Assembly (NCBI GenBank): GCA_900770145.1
Contig: CAAGJL010000204.1
Coordinates: forward strand, 1-9,233
Direction: 5' to 3'
DNA: 9,233 nt
DNA from: Clostridia bacterium
GTDB taxonomy: Bacteria > Bacillota > Clostridia > Oscillospirales > CAG-272
Both the position numbers and the translations under genes were made by a program. Under the pieces are notes generated by a model. It ran no database searches. It was not told the DNA's origin and saw only the letters and a list, made by a program, of their open reading frames with translations. Of this stretch, positions 5,880-9,233 are shown in pieces. The stretch's first letter is position 1. Each line of letters opens with the position of its first letter.

Positions 5880-6311
5880 AAAACTGTCGGCAAAGGCGGT
5901 AGCAAGTGCGTCGCACCGCTCGTTATACGGGTGGCCGGCGTGACCGCGCACCCAGACAAACGTGACCTCGTGCTTTTTCAAAAGCCCCAGCAATTGCTCC
6001 CAGAGGTCCACGTTCAGCGCAGGGGATTTATCCGCTTTTTTCCAACCCCGCGCGCGCCAGCCCTCGACCCAGCCTTTGCTGACCGCCTCCACCACATAGC
6101 GGGAGTCAGACGTCACGCGCACGCGGCAGGGTTCTTTCAGGGCGCTCAGCGCCGCAATCACGGCGGAAAGCTCCATGCGGTTGTTGGTGGTGTGCGGCTC
6201 TCCGCCGGAGAGCTCCTTTTCCACCCCGTTGTAAACCAGAATCGCCCCCCAGCCGCCCCGACCGGGGTTGCCCCGGCACGCGCCGTCGGTATAGACTTCC
6301 ACTTCTTTCAT
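5862..6311 (-). CDS. rnhA: Ribonuclease HI
   Basis: This endonuclease cuts the RNA strand of RNA:DNA hybrids, removing R-loops and primers. The 149-residue length is normal for bacterial type 1 enzymes. The complete active site is visible: Asp9 (YTDGACRGNPG), Glu47 (NNRMELSA), Asp69 (TSDSRYV), His124 (VRGHAGH) and Asp134 (ERCDALA), the metal-binding DEDD set plus the catalytic-loop histidine. The basic stretch KGWVEGWRARGWKKADK at 79-95 is the handle region that grips the hybrid. The start is the ATG at 6309-6311, with AAAGGA upstream; the open frame continues further, but that part overlaps the antiporter in another frame and is not coding. The gene starts 11 bp after the antiporter stop, so the two share a transcript. 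Its last codons form one arm of the terminator. Confidence 0.96.
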   Translation of the reverse strand: MKEVEVYTDGACRGNPGRGGWGAILVYNGVEKELSGGEPHTTNNRMELSAVIAALSALKEPCRVRVTSDSRYVVEAVSKGWVEGWRARGWKKADKSPALNVDLWEQLLGLLKKHEVTFVWVRGHAGHPYNERCDALATAFADSFAGGRL

Positions 6312-6322
6312 AAAGTTTCCTT

Positions 6323-7576
6323 TCAGTTGCCGCCTGCCGCCGCGGTCTGCGGCTCCGGCAAAGGCGTATCGCCGCCCTCGGGCGGCTCGTTTTTCATACT
6401 GGCTTTCAGGATGATCGGCGTGAGGAAACTGGTAATCACGATCATAATCACGATAAACGGCATAATCGAGGAGTGCACCATCCCGCTGTCCACGCCCTTT
6501 TGCGCGCAGACCAGCGCCACCTCGGCGCGGGGCATCATCCCGAAGCCGATGCGCATCGAGTCCTTTGCCGAAAACCGGCAACAGAATGCCGAAACGCCGC
6601 AGCCGATCACTTTGCCCGCCATCCCGGCGAGGATAAAGAGACTGCCGAACAGCACCATATTGGCGTCAATGCCCGAAAAATCGGACGTGATACCGATATT
6701 GGCAAAAAACACCGGGGTGAAAATCATATACGACACAATGTCGGAGCGGCGGTCGATATACTTCGCGTCCGGATTGCGGGAGAGCCCCAGCCCCGCCACA
6801 AACGCGCCGGTAATGTCCGCCACGCCGAACCAGCGCTCGCTGGCATAGGCGGCGAAAAAGCAAAGCGCAAGCGAGAGCACCGGGATCAGGCGGTGGTGGG
6901 GATATTTGCTGTCCAGCCACCGGAAAAAGCGGTGGAAAAGCAAGCCGAACACGATTGCCGCCACAAAGAACAGCAACGTTTTTACCAGCACCGTTACCGG
7001 GTTTGCCGCGCCGGAGTTGCCCCCCTTCATCCCGATGACGAACGAGAGCACCACGATGCCGATCAGGTCATCGAGAATCGCCGCCGCCACAATGGTACTG
7101 CCCAGTTTCGAGGTCAGTTTTCCCAGCTCTTTGAGCGTGGAAACCGTAACCGACACGGAGGTTGCGGTGAGAATCACCCCGTAAAAGAGGTTGGAAAGCG
7201 CCGCGTCACGCGTCATTCCCGCAAAGCCGCCATTGCAAAGGCACGCCACCACAAAGCCCAGCCCCATCGGCACAATTACGCCCGCGGTGGTGATGATGAC
7301 GGCGGGGCCGCCGATTTTTTTCAGTTCCTTGATGTCGGTTTCCAACCCCGCGGAGAACATAATCAGGATCACCCCGACCTTGGAGAGGAATGAAAGCCCC
7401 TCCAGCGCCGTGCCGGTCAGCACACTCTGATTCGGGATCCACTGGATAAACCCGATCAGCACACCCGCCAGCAACATCCCCACCACGTGGGGCAGCCCCA
7501 GCCGATGGCACACCTTGACCAATATCTTGGAGAGCGCCAGAATCAACGCCAGGGGCAACAGAATTTCATAACTCAT
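6323..7576 (-). CDS. Cation:proton antiporter, CPA2/KefB-like, no RCK domain
   Basis: This is a 417-residue inner-membrane transporter of the Na+/H+ exchanger fold (PF00999), with about a dozen hydrophobic segments from residue 5 to 392 and a hydrophilic tail of about 25 residues. Diagnostic features are the unwound-helix motif TATSVSV (137-143), the paired acidic residues Asp169-Asp170 in AAILDDLIGI that carry the transported ion or protons, and the conserved GMMPRAEVAL at 346-355. It lacks the C-terminal nucleotide-binding TrkA/RCK domain of full-length Kef systems, so it is not a glutathione-gated K+ efflux pump of that type. Sodium or potassium exchange cannot be told apart from the sequence. 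The start ATG has AGAAGG nine bases upstream. It is the first gene of a unit with rnhA and has its own promoter downstream of the yfcE-like gene. Confidence 0.93.
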   Translation of the reverse strand: MSYEILLPLALILALSKILVKVCHRLGLPHVVGMLLAGVLIGFIQWIPNQSVLTGTALEGLSFLSKVGVILIMFSAGLETDIKELKKIGGPAVIITTAGVIVPMGLGFVVACLCNGGFAGMTRDAALSNLFYGVILTATSVSVTVSTLKELGKLTSKLGSTIVAAAILDDLIGIVVLSFVIGMKGGNSGAANPVTVLVKTLLFFVAAIVFGLLFHRFFRWLDSKYPHHRLIPVLSLALCFFAAYASERWFGVADITGAFVAGLGLSRNPDAKYIDRRSDIVSYMIFTPVFFANIGITSDFSGIDANMVLFGSLFILAGMAGKVIGCGVSAFCCRFSAKDSMRIGFGMMPRAEVALVCAQKGVDSGMVHSSIMPFIVIMIVITSFLTPIILKASMKNEPPEGGDTPLPEPQTAAAGGN

Positions 7577-7601
7577 GGCAAAAAACCTTCTTTTCAGTCA
7601 C

Positions 7602-7623
7602 TTTGCGCGAAGAATCGCACAAA
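7602..7623 (-). promoter_or_regulatory. 5'-end stem-loop of the antiporter mRNA
   Basis: On the minus strand TTTGTGCG (7616-7623) pairs with CGCGCAAA (7602-7609), eight pairs including one G-U, around a 6-nt loop. It sits at the predicted transcription start, about six bases after the -10 box. No T tract follows immediately, so it is not a terminator for the yfcE-like gene. Confidence 0.5.
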
Positions 7624-7628
7624 TAAGC

Positions 7629-7657
7629 ATTATAGCACACGCTGTTGAAAAAGTAAA
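7629..7657 (-). promoter_or_regulatory. Promoter of the antiporter/rnhA unit
   Basis: On the minus strand TTTACT (7652-7657) lies 17 bp from a perfect TATAAT (7629-7634), with an extended -10 TG motif one base before it (TGCTATAAT). It lies in the 88-bp gap after the yfcE-like gene. Confidence 0.78.
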
Positions 7658-7664
7658 GGGAAAA

Positions 7665-8171
7665 TCACAATTCCCCAAACCCGGCAAGAATCCCGTTCGG
7701 GCGGACGGTCACCGTGGCAAAGGACGGCGCGCCGCCGCGCGGCTCCCCTAAACTTCCGGGGCAAAGCAGGAGCAGCGGTTTTGCCAACACCACCCCGCCG
7801 ACGCTCGCGCCTGCGGGGAGCGTGGCAGTGTACGGCATGTGCGTGTGCCCGTACAGCGCCACATCCGCCCCTGCCGCGGCGGCTGCCGCCGCCAGCGCCC
7901 CGGGGGAATATTTCACCCCGTAGCGGTGCCCGTGCGTGAGGAAAAACCGGGTGGCGCCGAAGTCCTCCACGCGGGTTTCGGGCGTGTCGCCGCTCCCGAA
8001 AAAGTCACAGTTCCCGCGCACGGCGCGCACCGTGGGCGGCCCTCCCGCGGTCGACGCCGGATCGCGCAACCCGTCGCCGAGGAAAAACAGCACGTCCGCA
8101 TGCGTGCGGGCAAACACGGCGGCAAGACGATCCGCCCGCCCGTGCGTATCAGAAATCACCAAAAATTCCAT
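7665..8171 (-). CDS. yfcE: YfcE-like metallophosphoesterase
   Basis: This is a 168-residue calcineurin-fold phosphodiesterase of the YfcE/MJ0936 group (COG0622-type), cytoplasmic, binding two divalent metals. The ordered metal motifs are all there: Asp8 and His10 (SDTHG), Asp33 (LGDG), Asn54 (RGNCD), His80 (THGHRYG) and His109/His111 (YGHTHMP). The usual NPGS near the end is CPGS here (137-140). Family members hydrolyse phosphodiester model substrates; the natural substrate is unknown. The start ATG has no recognisable Shine-Dalgarno sequence and lies 14 bp after the stop of the metallo-beta-lactamase-fold gene, so translation is probably coupled to that gene. A TGA lies in frame seven codons upstream, so only a CTG could extend it. 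The symbol is by family resemblance. Confidence 0.92.
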   Translation of the reverse strand: MEFLVISDTHGRADRLAAVFARTHADVLFFLGDGLRDPASTAGGPPTVRAVRGNCDFFGSGDTPETRVEDFGATRFFLTHGHRYGVKYSPGALAAAAAAAGADVALYGHTHMPYTATLPAGASVGGVVLAKPLLLLCPGSLGEPRGGAPSFATVTVRPNGILAGFGEL

Positions 8172-8185
8172 TTCGGCGGGGAAGT

Positions 8186-9233
8186 TCAGTCAAGATTGAC
8201 AGTCACGGTTTCTTCACTGTGATACAGCGTCCGCTCTTTGATGGTGGGGTTGCGCAGGTAGGCGTTGAAATCGTACCCGTATGCCTCCCCCTTGGTGCGC
8301 GGGTCGGTGAGAAACCGCTCCTTGTCGCAGGGGACAAAGCAAATGTCCGGGTCGGCAAGGCGATAAAGCTCCAGGCACGCGCCGTTAAACCCGTGGTGAG
8401 AGAGTTGCAGCACATCGCATTTCAGCGATTCGCCGTATGCCGCCGCCATTTGGCGGCAGAGCGGTTTTTCGCAGTCGCCGAGAATCAGAGCGGATTTTTC
8501 CGCCCCGCGGATCATCCACGCGGCGCTCAGGTGATTGACCCACGAAAATTCCGCGGGGTAAAAATCCTCCTGGGTGAAAAGAATATCCATCCGCACGCCG
8601 GGATAGCGCACCACGTCTCCGCTGTGCAACGTATACTCGCGCGCGGAGGGGAAATAGGCGGCGGTCAGCTCGCGGAAGCGGTCAATCAGCGGCTTGCAGG
8701 ATTTCATCACGTCCTCGTGTTTCACTTGGACCGTGGTCATCATCGGGAAGTTGGCGGCGATGCTTTCCAGTTCCACCGCCGCGTGATGTTTTTCGAGAAA
8801 TTGCAGCGCCATGCCCATATGGTCGATATGTGGATGGGTAATCATCCAGGTGCGGATGACGGGTTTGCCCGCGTTCGGGTGATGTTCCGTGAGGAATTTC
8901 AAGAGGTTGTCCGCGTCCGCGTCATTGGCGCAACCGCTGTCAATGAGGATGTAACTGCCGTCCGTCGCCTGCACGACAAGGCACATACCGGGCGCGATGA
9001 TTTTCGCCCCCTCCCGCGCGATCTGCGTAAGGGAGGCGGGCACCTTTTTTTCGGTTTCTGCCGGCTCCGGGGGGAAGAATTCGTTCTCGGTCACGACCAG
9101 TTTCAAAAGGTACAGATTGTCGTAAAACGCAACGCGTACCCGGGTGTTTTCCTTTTCCAGCGTGTAAAAACCGGCGCTGCCGATCCGGTTTTCGGCAATG
9201 CGGACAAAGCCCGCGCCCGAAAGGGCGGAAAGA
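8186..9233 (-). CDS. Metallo-beta-lactamase-fold hydrolase, 5' end beyond window
   Basis: The visible 348 residues are open to the right edge, so the start lies outside; the TTG at 9104-9106 is not a convincing start because coding sequence continues before it. Numbering from the first visible codon, the first 80 or so residues are a separate beta-rich or linker part. The MBL fold begins near VVQATDGSYILIDSG (about 86-100). Metal ligands are in THPHIDH (His133, His135, Asp137, His138), Asp253 in LGDCEK and the histidines of LSHHG (279-280). This arrangement resembles the MBL domain of ComEC-type and related hydrolases rather than antibiotic-destroying lactamases. The substrate is unknown. No lipobox or membrane segment is seen in the visible part. 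It lies 14 bp upstream of the yfcE-like gene in a likely operon. Confidence 0.9.
   Translation of the reverse strand, partial: LSALSGAGFVRIAENRIGSAGFYTLEKENTRVRVAFYDNLYLLKLVVTENEFFPPEPAETEKKVPASLTQIAREGAKIIAPGMCLVVQATDGSYILIDSGCANDADADNLLKFLTEHHPNAGKPVIRTWMITHPHIDHMGMALQFLEKHHAAVELESIAANFPMMTTVQVKHEDVMKSCKPLIDRFRELTAAYFPSAREYTLHSGDVVRYPGVRMDILFTQEDFYPAEFSWVNHLSAAWMIRGAEKSALILGDCEKPLCRQMAAAYGESLKCDVLQLSHHGFNGACLELYRLADPDICFVPCDKERFLTDPRTKGEAYGYDFNAYLRNPTIKERTLYHSEETVTVNLD

Noticed and set aside
6312..6581. N-terminal extension of the rnhA frame to 6581
   Set aside because: It overlaps the end of the antiporter gene in another frame, encodes Arg/Gly-rich sequence unlike any RNase H part, and a good ATG with ribosome site exists at 6311.
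5931..7393. Plus-strand open frames opposite rnhA and the antiporter
   Set aside because: They overlap one another and two well-supported minus-strand genes, and their translations have low-complexity, basic compositions without domains.
9104..9106. TTG as the start of the metallo-beta-lactamase-fold gene
   Set aside because: There is no Shine-Dalgarno sequence before it, and the frame remains open with protein-like sequence to the window edge, so the gene is truncated rather than starting here.

Overview
The window looks like chromosomal DNA from an uncultured, fairly GC-rich Bacillota, most likely a gut-type Clostridia (Oscillospirales-like). This is an inference from strong AGGAGG-type ribosome sites, consensus sigma-A promoters, an iron-sulfur L-serine ammonia-lyase of the short single-chain form, a V8-like secreted protease and an intracellular membrane-anchored Ig-like protein. 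No phage, transposon, CRISPR array, tRNA or rRNA is visible. The first 20 bases are Illumina adapter, so the left end is a sequencing or assembly artefact and the true sequence begins at 21.

Layout. 21-957 (-) is the N-terminal 312 residues of an FAD-dependent oxidoreductase with its own promoter. 1113-2683 (-) is a two-gene unit: a secreted V8-like serine protease followed 17 bp later by a membrane-anchored Ig-like protein. It has a TTGACA/TATACT promoter upstream and an intrinsic terminator downstream. 2895-4364 (-) is a lipoprotein joining a long coiled coil to an M28 zinc aminopeptidase, with a perfect consensus promoter and a terminator that is a near copy of the preceding one. 4645-5841 (+) is L-serine ammonia-lyase, the only plus-strand gene. 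5862-7576 (-) is a unit of a CPA2-type cation:proton antiporter and ribonuclease HI, convergent with the serine ammonia-lyase and separated from it by 20 bp holding a shared hairpin. 7665-9233 (-) holds a YfcE-like phosphodiesterase and, upstream, a metallo-beta-lactamase-fold hydrolase that runs off the right edge.

How the genes fit together. The two central minus-strand units both export peptidases, so together they may degrade peptides outside the cell or at its surface, and the serine ammonia-lyase could then use the released serine (pyruvate plus ammonia). That link is inference from proximity only. The right half is housekeeping: ion homeostasis, RNA:DNA hybrid removal and small metal-dependent hydrolases.

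I see no clearly new multi-gene system. The points most worth checking are an apparent ATA start codon on the secreted protease, the protease/Ig-like pair, duplicated terminator modules behind two adjacent peptidase units, stem-loops at the predicted 5' ends of three mRNAs, and the adapter contamination.
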